Source: Azolla caroliniana
Lineage: Eukaryota; Polypodiophyta
Reading direction: 5' to 3'
Length of the DNA: 64,000 bases
Assembly: GCA_043228905.1 (NCBI GenBank)
Contig: JBHGNT010000002.1
Coordinates: forward strand, 16,988,001 to 17,052,000
Shown here: positions 12,221 to 19,760 of the stretch, piece by piece
Layout: every line of letters starts with the position of its first letter
How positions within the stretch are numbered: position 1 is the stretch's first letter
The notes under the pieces: model-generated
Databases searched by the model: none
Told to the model about the DNA's origin: nothing
The model's input: only the letters and a program-made list of their open reading frames with translations
Translations under genes and position numbers: made by a program

Positions 12221-13215
12221 TGTCCGACAACAACTCCAGCTTGAAAATGAAGCTCTTCGGAATTCTTTACGAGGAATTCAAGACGGCGCTTCCCTATCCT
12301 CACAGCCCACGGAGCCTAGTGTCCCACCACAACCTAGCCCGGAGCTCAATCTTCTACCAACATCTGATCTAGCTTTTTCTCATTTTCTTGCTCCTAAGAT
12401 TAGCCTCCCAGAAAAATTTGATTGAACGAGGTCACGTTTCCGGGGTTTCATCAACCAAATTCATCTAATCATTCGGCTACAACCTCAATGTTATGCAGAT
12501 GGTCTTTGACAAGTTGGACTTGTGGGCACCCTCCTCTTCGGTCCGACCCAAGCTTGGTTTGCACCTTTAGTAGAAACTTCGTGACCTCTATTGGAGGACT
12601 TTCCCACCTTCCTCGCTGAGTTAGAGGCCACATTTGGAGAGACGGACCGACGATGTACAACCCTCACCAAGCTTTATGCACTCGAACAAGGTTCGCGTGC
12701 AACTTTTGTCTATGCTTCGGAATTCCAACAACTAGCATGTGACGTCAACTAGGATGATCAAGCTTTAGCTAATTACTTTTGACGAGGCCTTCGGAGCAAT
12801 GTCAAGAATCTTCTCTTGAACTTTCCCGAGCCCACCTTGTTATCCCAAGCGATTTCGCAAGCAGTTCATTGTGACAACCGTTTGTTTGAATTTCGCCAGG
12901 AAGAGCGCCAGACTTGGGGTTCGACTCATTCATTTCCACGACACGGCCCATTTGTACACTCCCCTACTTTGGCAGATGCTCCGATACCAATGGAAATTGA
13001 TCAAGCTTGATTTCGTCCATTGACTGATGCCGAATGACAATTTTAGCGGGTTAATGGATTGTGACTATATTGTGGTGCATCAGGTCATCTCCTTCCCCAT
13101 TGTCCTAGGAGTAATCGCCCACCATTCCATCGAGCCAATGGACCCCAACATCCGGAAAACGACATCGTCTGGTTGCAATAGGAGCCATGCAGCTGGGTGT
13201 CTCCCGTCATCCACA
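12221..13215 (+). pseudogene. Element B gag remnant
   Basis: Frame-broken gag homologous to that of element D: shared LLSQAISQAVHCDNRLFE, MEID, and a zinc knuckle reading LYCGASGHLLPHC near 13,060 (CX2CX4HX4C intact). Several stops and frameshifts mean no protein is made. The sequence runs without a gap into element C at 13,215. Confidence 0.8.
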
Positions 13216-13633
13216 TGTTACCGGCCGGCAAGGAGTCCAAAATACGGAATGAAGGAATTAATTAAATATGGTTGTAAATGAGCATAGTGTGGACGGACGG
13301 ACTGGAAACGGTATGCCGTTCCAGATCCGGACGGATCCCGAATAGGTGCGATAGGCACCGTTTTGTACTACGGGCCGGAAACCTATTTAAAGGCCCGGAC
13401 CCCATTGTAATCGCGGCGGATAATTAATAGAGCTTATGATGTTATACTTCTGTCTTGATTTCCGTTCTGTAATTACTGTTATATCTTACGCGTGTAATTA
13501 ACTAAAGCACTCTAATCGTGTAACCTATGGAAGTCGTTGTAATCGTTGAATCTTAATCCTATGCCGTAATCACCCTTTGGTGAAGTGTCTCCGTGACACC
13601 TTGTGTTAGGCCTTGTCCGGTCAGTGAATAACA
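13216..13633 (+). repeat. Element C 5' LTR
   Basis: 418 bp, TGTTACCGG to AATAACA. CCTATTTAAAGG near 13,382 is a likely TATA region. The interior is AT-rich with CCGG-rich words upstream. By eye it equals 28,245-28,662. Confidence 0.95.
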
Positions 13634-13639
13634 CAGTTT

Positions 13640-13655
13640 TGGCGACCACGATTCC
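13640..13655 (+). promoter_or_regulatory. Element C primer-binding site
   Basis: TGGCGACCACGATTCC begins 6 nt after the LTR. TGGCGAC is the start of the tRNA-Arg-type primer site known from Ogre-like Tat elements; the following bases differ, so the tRNA assignment is inference. Confidence 0.5.
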
Positions 13656-13676
13656 TGCTTTCTCGCAGCGAACGAC

Positions 13677-13692
13677 GGTAATGGATGACTAG
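13677..13692 (+). promoter_or_regulatory. Candidate splice donor and mini-uORF at the gag start
   Basis: ACG|GTAATG places a GT donor at 13,678-13,679, seven bases before the gag ATG at 13,685. An ATG at 13,681 opens a three-codon frame ending at 13,692 that overlaps the gag start. A donor just upstream of gag, paired with the acceptor at 25,580, would allow a spliced mRNA for the downstream ORF. Confidence 0.4.
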
Positions 13693-14081
13693 ACCAACGC
13701 ACGACTTGGTTACAGACCGAGCTCGACGCCTCGCCAAACGGCAAAGACGGCGTGAGACTTTCCAGCAAGCAGCGCACGAAATTCGCTCGGATCGTTCGTT
13801 CTCCAACGAGATCCAGAGAGTCGCGGAGGAATCTCTTCGGTTACGGCAAACTCGCGACCAGGACGACGGAAGCAGTCTAAGTAGTCTCCGGGAAACCGAA
13901 CGCCTCCTGGAGGCGATGGCAAGCGGAGAAAACGAGGCAGAAGCCTTTTCAGCCTACGAATCGGATTCCGAAGGGGGATACAGCGTGCACACGAATTACC
14001 GGAGCAGCAACGATACCCCCGGCGGCCCGGAGGACGACGGGTCGGATACCGTGCCGACTCCAGAACTGGAACCGCTCAACC
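13685..14081 (+). pseudogene. Element C gag-pol, N-terminal part cut off by element D
   Basis: The frame starts with ATG at 13,685 and runs 132 codons of charged, Arg- and Glu-rich, probably disordered sequence before element D begins at 14,082. Leaving out D and one copy of its CAACC duplication, the same frame continues at 19,761 without a stop. The pre-insertion polyprotein would therefore have been 1,947 aa from a single frame. In the present DNA the frame runs 12 codons into the D LTR and stops at 14,116. Confidence 0.85.
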
Positions 14082-14516
14082 TGTCAGGAATAGTACTAAA
14101 ACAGAGATGGAATTAGTACTAAGAAGAGTAGTACTATTAGTACTAAGAGGACGGGACTGCGTAAGATTCCCGAGAGAGAGGAAGTGAGAAGAGGAGAGAG
14201 AGAGAGAGAGGGAAATAGGATGATGACAGCAGCTCTTATATTATATGAAAGATAAGTACAAATCGACTAAGAGGCTTAAGACTGGTGTTGAACCAATTTG
14301 GTTCAACATAATGCTTAGTGCCTTCTTTTATAGTGTTCTCAGGAATAATCCTGAAGCTTCTAGAATGTTCCAGAGAAATCTGGAATATACATTACTTTCT
14401 TATAATAAAACATAAATGAAAATAATATTCTATGAATTACAATAGATGGTGAGATGGTTAAGAGCTCGACCCATATACCATAAGGTCATGGGCTCGAGTC
14501 TTGCCATCTCATGACA
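14082..14516 (-). repeat. Element D 3' LTR
   Basis: 435 bp; on the minus strand it runs TGTCATGAG to CCTGACA. It contains GA-rich and AGTACTA-rich sequence, a TATAAAAG box at 14,325-14,332 and the 11-bp-armed palindrome discussed for the 5' copy. Confidence 0.95.
14445..14512 (+). other. tRNA/SINE-like sequence within the element D LTR
   Basis: On the plus strand the outer end of the LTR reads like a tRNA-derived SINE head: GAGATGGTTAAGAGCTC can form a D-like arm, GACC and GGTC can pair around an anticodon-like loop, GGCTCGAGTC (14,491-14,500) is a B-box variant, and AGATGG/CCATCT can pair as an acceptor stem. The same sequence is at 19,684-19,751 in the other LTR. The anticodon loop is too long for a normal tRNA. 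It probably reflects capture of a SINE into the ancestral LTR. Confidence 0.45.
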
Positions 14517-14527
14517 CTATCTCCCCC

Positions 14528-17500
14528 TTAAAGACGACGAGTGGAACGAGTCAGCGCTACTTGCGGACCAGGTTTGTCCGGATACTTTCGGTGGAAATCA
14601 GCAAGAAGATCTTGTGCATTGGCAACATTCTCGACGGGTTCCCAAGTACGTTCGCTCGGACTATAACCGAGCCAATCGACCAAGTAATAGAGTTTGTTGC
14701 GAACAAGTTTGGAATCGAGGATGGCAGCAACTTCATACTCCGGGCCGGCGTCCAACTCCAGTGGGGGCGGCGGTGGTGTCACACGATCGGGAATGGTGTT
14801 TGCTTTATAAGGTTCAAGAAGAGAACAATGGAAAACCGGATGTATCTGAAGCTGCGGAGGGAGATCAAGGCGGAAGGTGACATCATTAATCTTCCCCGTA
14901 ATACGGAAAGGACCGAGTCGTCGATAATCCAACTTGTCGCACGGTCGAGTAGTCTTGATGTGACGACGTAAGAGCCATACTCGATCTCCGATGGCAAAAG
15001 AGGAGGGAATCCGATGACGATCCGCATAAGTCTTCTGTGTGTGTTGAGCATGACGAAGGTGAGTAGAGAGATCCATCTGGATCTTGCGTAGCCTCTCCAA
15101 ATGATCCTCGGCACGAGGGTTGGTAGGTAGCTCCGGAGTGTCGATCACCGACCAGCGAGGATGGAAACCGGTATAAGCGAAAAATGGGGAGACCCGAGTC
15201 GAGGAGTGAATAGCATTATTATACGCAAACTCCGCAAAGTGGAGAATCTCGACCCAATCGTCCTGTTGATAACTCAGGAAACACCGGAGATATTGCTCCA
15301 GCGTTTGGTTTGTTCGTTCCGCCTGTCCGTCGGTTTGAGGATGGTAGCCGGAGGAGAGGTTGCAGGAGACCTTGAGCATCTTGAAGAGATGCTGCCAAAA
15401 TTTGGAGACAAATTGCGGGCCTCGGTCACTGATAATACTTTCTGGGAGGCCATGATGCCGAAAAACCTCACGCATAACAAGAGCGGCGGTTTCCTCGCTA
15501 GTGATGGCTTTAGTACATGGCACAAAATGTGCCATCTTCGTATATCGATCGACGACGGTTAGGATAGCATCGAACCCTTTCGAGACCGGCAGATCTGTGA
15601 TAAAATCAAGACAAATAGACTGCCATGGCTTACTTGGAATTGGTAAAGGTTCCAACAAGCCATATGGATGGTGTCGTGGCATCTTTGCTCGGCAGCAAGC
15701 ATCACAGGTCCGAACGTAGTCGTCGACAAAACGGCGCATGTGGGGCCACCAAAAAGATCGCTGCACTAGCTCCAACGTCTTAGTACTACCGAAATGTCCC
15801 GCCGTATGGGTGTCGTGACAATGTTGGACAATTTGAAGGCGACAGGAGCAATCGGGGACATATACGCGCTTTTTAAAGAATAACAAACCATCATGATATT
15901 CGAATTGTCGGTAGTCAATACCTGGTTGTTGAGACTGAGAACAGGATGCCCGAGAAGTATCAATGTGCGCCAGGATGTCTTGAGCAAAACTATCCGTCTT
16001 CAAGGTTGCACGTATGTCATCGGTAATCCGTGAATCCATCGGGGTATGAAAAATCCGCGTCGTGTGCAATCGTGTTGGTCCCAAGATTACTTGCTTTTGA
16101 TTATCAAATGTTGCTTCACCAGGACGAGGTGCAAGATATGAACGTCGTGATAGTGCATCTGCTTTTCCTTGCTGCTTCCCCGGTCGATATGTGATTTTGA
16201 AGTCGAAACGCGTGAGGAATTGCGCCCACCGAGCTTGCCGTCGATTTAGTACGCGAGCGTTCTGAAAATAAGCAAGATTTTTATGATCGCTGAAGACAAT
16301 GAACTGATGTGGAGAGCCCTCTAAGAAATGCCGCCATTGTACAAATGAATCCACGATGGCTAATAACTCCTTGTCATGTATTTCGTAGTTGATTTCTGCG
16401 ACATCGAATTTGCGCGAATGGAAAGCCACCGGATGCAACTCTTCTTTATCACCTTGTTGAGAAAGGATGCTACCGAGGGCGAAATCTGATGCGTCGGCCT
16501 CCATGATGAATGGTTTGCTTGTATCCACATGAGCTAGAATCGGTGCTGATGTAAAGGCTTTCTTAAGATGCCGAAAAGCCATATCTGCTTCAATGGACCA
16601 AAGAAATGCTTGGCCCTTCTTCGTAAGTTGTGTGAGAGGTAAAATAATCTTCGAGTAATCCTGTATAAACTTACGGTAGAAGTTAGCAAAACCTAGAAAA
16701 CATTGCACATCTCGTACCGACCGTGGAATTTGCCACTCTAGTACAGTTTGGATCTTAGCTGGATCCATGGCGATGCCCTTTGAGGAGATGACGTAGCCTA
16801 GAAATTCCACTTGCTTGCAGTCAAAGCTACATTTTTCTAGCTTGGCATAAAGACCATTCTCGCGGAGTCGCTTTAGTACTAATAGTACATGAGAGTCGTG
16901 CTCTTCCTGGATCTTCGAATAAATCAACAGATCATCCAGATAAATGATCAAGCAAATATCCAAGAGGTCTCTGAATATATCATTTGCCATGTGTTGGAAG
17001 ACTGCGGGTGCATTGGTTAGGCCAAACGGCATAACAGTATACTCAAAATGCCCATACCGCGTGCGAAAAGCGGTCTTCCACTCATCTCCCGGTCGGATCC
17101 GCACGAGATTATACGCTCCGCGTAGGTCGATTTTAGTAAAAAACTTGGCACCATTAACTCGCTCTAAAAGACTTGATATAAGAGGAAGTGCATACCTATT
17201 CCGGATGGTGACTTTATTTAATCCGCGGTAATCAACGACAAGACGAAGTGAGCCATCTTTCTTCTTGACAAAGAAGATGGGTGCACCGGCCGGAGATTTC
17301 GAATGACGGATGAACCCGCTTGCCAAGTTCTCCTCTATGTAGGCTCGAAGGACTTCTAACTCGGTGGGTGACAAGTTGTAAATTGGTCCCCATGGTGGCT
17401 CGGTTCCTGGTTGTAAATCGATGGGACAGTCATAGGGACGGTGATGAGGAAGGGTACCGGCTTTTACCTTGTCAAATACATCGGCATAAGGATGATATTT

Positions 17501-18106
17501 TGCCGGAAGTTGTACTGAGGAGTCCTTAATAGTGCTGGAAGGATGTACTGATATGGAAAATAGGAACATTGCCTCCTTGGGTCCTTCTTCGCGTAGTTGA
17601 TGGAGTGAAATGGTCGAAACTCGGCGAGTTGATTCTTGGGGTGGTCGATATCGGACTTCTCTTGTTCTCCAATCTATGGCTGGATTATGTAACTCAAGCC
17701 AAGGTAATCCTAGGACAATGGGATGCTCTGGACTACTAATTATATTAAATGATATTATACACACAAAACTACCTAGGACAACTTGAATGGGTTCTGATTC
17801 TTCTACAATATTCCCGGAAGCAATGGGACGACCATCAATGACCACTACAGATGCGGGACAAGGAAGTTTTCTTAAGGATATCTGAGAAGCTTGGGCAAAA
17901 TTTCGATCCATGAAACAGGAATTAGCTCCGGAATCTAAAAGTGCTAGGACGGGTACTGGAGGAGTACTTTTAGTACTAACAATGACTTGGGCTAGGAACA
18001 CATTGCTAACTTGCTTGGAAGGAATGGAACCACTAATGGGCTGTACAGATCTAGGGCTGCTGTCCAACCAAATGGCTCCTATTTTGGCTGGACTCAATCG
18101 TTTAAC
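14528..18106 (-). CDS. pol: Element D pol polyprotein (PR-RT-RH-IN-chromodomain)
   Basis: About 1,190 codons, open in the -1 frame relative to gag, with no ATG near its start; it is entered by frameshifting at 18,100-18,106. Counting from the TTG at 18,097: protease LLDSGANS (Asp 55), RT with MPFGLTNAP and YLDD (386-389), RNase H with EADASDFALG (532-541), integrase HHCC zinc region (760-801) and catalytic Asp 831, Asp 891 and Glu 927, a GPY/F-type LGPFRI segment, and a C-terminal chromodomain (about 1,115-1,175) with YEVAAILD, YYLVDWLGY and TWEP. Chromodomains direct chromovirus integrase toward particular chromatin. All catalytic residues are present. Confidence 0.95.
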   Translation of the reverse strand, partial: VKRLSPAKIGAIWLDSSPRSVQPISGSIPSKQVSNVFLAQVIVSTKSTPPVPVLALLDSGANSCFMDRNFAQASQISLRKLPCPASVVVIDGRPIASGNIVEESEPIQVVLGSFVCIISFNIISSPEHPIVLGLPWLELHNPAIDWRTREVRYRPPQESTRRVSTISLHQLREEGPKEAMFLFSISVHPSSTIKDSSVQLPAKYHPYADVFDKVKAGTLPHHRPYDCPIDLQPGTEPPWGPIYNLSPTELEVLRAYIEENLASGFIRHSKSPAGAPIFFVKKKDGSLRLVVDYRGLNKVTIRNRYALPLISSLLERVNGAKFFTKIDLRGAYNLVRIRPGDEWKTAFRTRYGHFEYTVMPFGLTNAPAVFQHMANDIFRDLLDICLIIYLDDLLIYSKIQEEHDSHVLLVLKRLRENGLYAKLEKCSFDCKQVEFLGYVISSKGIAMDPAKIQTVLEWQIPRSVRDVQCFLGFANFYRKFIQDYSKIILPLTQLTKKGQAFLWSIEADMAFRHLKKAFTSAPILAHVDTSKPFIMEADASDFALGSILSQQGDKEELHPVAFHSRKFDVAEINYEIHDKELLAIVDSFVQWRHFLEGSPHQFIVFSDHKNLAYFQNARVLNRRQARWAQFLTRFDFKITYRPGKQQGKADALSRRSYLAPRPGEATFDNQKQVILGPTRLHTTRIFHTPMDSRITDDIRATLKTDSFAQDILAHIDTSRASCSQSQQPGIDYRQFEYHDGLLFFKKRVYVPDCSCRLQIVQHCHDTHTAGHFGSTKTLELVQRSFWWPHMRRFVDDYVRTCDACCRAKMPRHHPYGLLEPLPIPSKPWQSICLDFITDLPVSKGFDAILTVVDRYTKMAHFVPCTKAITSEETAALVMREVFRHHGLPESIISDRGPQFVSKFWQHLFKMLKVSCNLSSGYHPQTDGQAERTNQTLEQYLRCFLSYQQDDWVEILHFAEFAYNNAIHSSTRVSPFFAYTGFHPRWSVIDTPELPTNPRAEDHLERLRKIQMDLSTHLRHAQHTQKTYADRHRIPSSFAIGDRVWLLRRHIKTTRPCDKLDYRRLGPFRITGKINDVTFRLDLPPQLQIHPVFHCSLLEPYKANTIPDRVTPPPPPLELDAGPEYEVAAILDSKLVRNKLYYLVDWLGYSPSERTWEPVENVANAQDLLADFHRKYPDKPGPQVALTRSTRRL
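18062..18106 (-). promoter_or_regulatory. Predicted -1 frameshift signal between gag and pol
   Basis: On the minus strand the heptamer G TTA AAC (18,100-18,106) lies two codons before the gag stop (18,094-18,096). Sliding back one base opens the pol frame exactly. After a 6-nt spacer, GTCCAGCC (18,086-18,093) can pair with GGTTGGAC (18,062-18,069), an 8-bp stem with one G-U pair and a 16-nt loop. The heptamer equals the frameshift heptamer known from equine arteritis virus. Efficiency cannot be judged here. Confidence 0.75.
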
Positions 18107-19251
18107 TCTTCATCTAATTGACTAAGGATTTCAAATTTATTTGAGATACTTGGGCTATTAGTACTATGAATACTATCTGACACTCTATTAGTACTATTAC
18201 TACTATCAGACACTCCGAAGGGAAGAATTGACTCAGGTTTAGTACAGGCGACAATTTGATTTACCTGTCTTCTTGGCCTATGGGGACAATTGATGGCGAT
18301 ATGTCCTGGTCCACCGCAATAAAGGCATAATCGATTGGCACGTCGTCGTTGCTTTTCTTCTTCCGATAACGGGCCGCGTCGACGCATGGTATCGATCTCC
18401 ATCGGTGTCGAAGTATTTGCTTGAGGTATGTCTCGTGCAAACGGTTTAGCCGCGACTGCGGCGTAGGTGGGCTCTGGCCTAGAGCGTGGTATCTGTAATT
18501 GACGTTCTGAACGCCGTTCAAAAAGGCGGTTGTCACATCGAACTGCTCGACTGATTGCCTCCGTAAGAGACTTTGGTTCTTCGGGGAAAGTTAGAAGTAG
18601 ATCTTTGACATCGTTTCGCAAGCCATAGCGAAACTGCTCCATTAGTGCTTGATCATCCCAGGGTATATCTGAAGCAAGTAGGCGGAAATCCGCCGCGTAG
18701 GCAGAGGCTGGACGATCGCCTTGACGCAATCGCCGGATCTTGTTGATCGCCGTCCTGATGCTGTCGGTGTCTCCAAAGCAGGCTTTAAACTCACCAATAA
18801 AATCTTCAAAGTTATTAAGCAAGGGCGATTGTTTTTCTAGAAGCGGAGCGAACCATGCCAAGGCTGAGCCGCTAAGTAGCGTGCCTATTAGGCCGACTCG
18901 AGATGCATCAGTGGGATATCGGGAAGGATGCATCTGGATGACTAAGCGTACCTGATTAAGGAATCCCCGAAATTGCGAACGCGTTCCATCAAATTTCACA
19001 GGAAGTCCAATCTTGGGCTCTTTATGAAATCCTTGGGGACTGGATCCTTGTTGTTGCAACGCTGCTTCGAGTTGTTGTACCCGTAACGCTAACTCCCCAT
19101 GTTGTTGTTGCGTTTGTTGTTTTTCTAGAGCGATTTGTTGCAGATCCCCTATCAGCCGTTGGTTTTCTTGTTCCAAGGCAACAAACTTTTCTTTTAGGCA
19201 CTGTAGCTCGGAGAAAACGGATTGGTATTCTTGGGCGCTAACAGTAGCCAT
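18094..19251 (-). CDS. gag: Element D Gag
   Basis: 385 aa from the ATG at 19,251, 69 bp after the LTR. Residues 8-68 form a heptad-rich coiled coil, 80-250 a Ty3-type capsid region (AWFAPLL, FRYGLRNDVKDLLL), and 309-322 a single CCHC knuckle (CLYCGGPGHIAINC), followed by a Ser/Thr/Asn-rich tail. Gag forms the virus-like particle and packages element RNA. It is homologous to the decayed gag of element B, including the MEID and zinc-knuckle segments. The stop is read through by -1 frameshift to make Gag-Pol. Confidence 0.93.
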   Translation of the reverse strand: MATVSAQEYQSVFSELQCLKEKFVALEQENQRLIGDLQQIALEKQQTQQQHGELALRVQQLEAALQQQGSSPQGFHKEPKIGLPVKFDGTRSQFRGFLNQVRLVIQMHPSRYPTDASRVGLIGTLLSGSALAWFAPLLEKQSPLLNNFEDFIGEFKACFGDTDSIRTAINKIRRLRQGDRPASAYAADFRLLASDIPWDDQALMEQFRYGLRNDVKDLLLTFPEEPKSLTEAISRAVRCDNRLFERRSERQLQIPRSRPEPTYAAVAAKPFARDIPQANTSTPMEIDTMRRRGPLSEEEKQRRRANRLCLYCGGPGHIAINCPHRPRRQVNQIVACTKPESILPFGVSDSSNSTNRVSDSIHSTNSPSISNKFEILSQLDEELND

Positions 19252-19306
19252 AGTATAGGGGAAAGGGTAGGAGGATGAGGGAGAGTGACAAGTAGGCTAG
19301 AGGGAA

Positions 19307-19318
19307 AAATTGGTTCAA
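19307..19318 (-). promoter_or_regulatory. Element D primer-binding site, complementary to its own R region
   Basis: On the minus strand TTGAACCAATTT begins 3 nt after the 5' LTR. It does not look like a tRNA 3'-end complement. It is perfectly complementary over 12 nt to AAATTGGTTCAA (19,527-19,538), which starts 33 nt downstream of the first T of the TATA box, where the mRNA 5' end is expected. This is the arrangement of self-primed Tf1/sushi-type elements. Confidence 0.7.
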
Positions 19319-19320
19319 AC

Positions 19321-19755
19321 TGTCAGGAATAGTACTAAAACAGAGATGGAATTAGTACTAAGAAGAGTAGTACTATTAGTACTAAGAGGACGGGACTGCG
19401 TAAGATTCCCGAGAGAGAGGAAGTGAGAAGAGGAGAGAGAGAGAGAGAGGGAAATAGGATGATGACAGCAGCTCTTATATTATATGAAAGATAAGTACAA
19501 ATCGACTAAGAGGCTTAAGACTGGTGTTGAACCAATTTGGTTCAACATAATGCTTAGTGCCTTCTTTTATAGTGTTCTCAGGAATAATCCTGAAGCTTCT
19601 AGAATGTTCCAGAGAAATCTGGAATATACATTACTTTCTTATAATAAAACATAAATGAAAATAATATTCTATGAATTACAATAGATGGTGAGATGGTTAA
19701 GAGCTCGACCCATATACCATAAGGTCATGGGCTCGAGTCTTGCCATCTCATGACA
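19321..19755 (-). repeat. Element D 5' LTR with promoter
   Basis: 435 bp, by eye identical to the 3' LTR. On the minus strand a TATAAAAG box lies at 19,564-19,571, followed by a 23-bp imperfect palindrome (19,525-19,547; arms TGTTGAACCAA and TTGGTTCAACA around one base). The second arm is the predicted mRNA 5' end and pairs with the primer site. The outer end (19,684-19,751) is tRNA/SINE-like. Confidence 0.9.
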
Positions 19756-19760
19756 CAACC

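Larger units (their letters stand above)
14082..19755 (-). mobile_element. Element D: young, structurally intact chromovirus
   Basis: 5,674 bp with 435-bp LTRs that read identical (14,082-14,516 and 19,321-19,755) and an exact CAACC target duplication (14,077-14,081 and 19,756-19,760). On the minus strand it encodes gag, then pol (PR-RT-RH-IN-chromodomain) in the -1 frame, both without internal stops. A polypurine tract (TTTAAGGGGGAGATA, 14,517-14,531) abuts the 3' LTR. Every expected part is present, so it may be autonomous. It lies antisense within the gag-pol frame of element C. Its LTR, primer site and frameshift signal are described separately. Confidence 0.95.

Noticed and set aside
14445-14512. 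Functional tRNA gene in the element D LTR
   Set aside because: The anticodon loop is too long and the T arm imperfect; a SINE-like remnant fits better.
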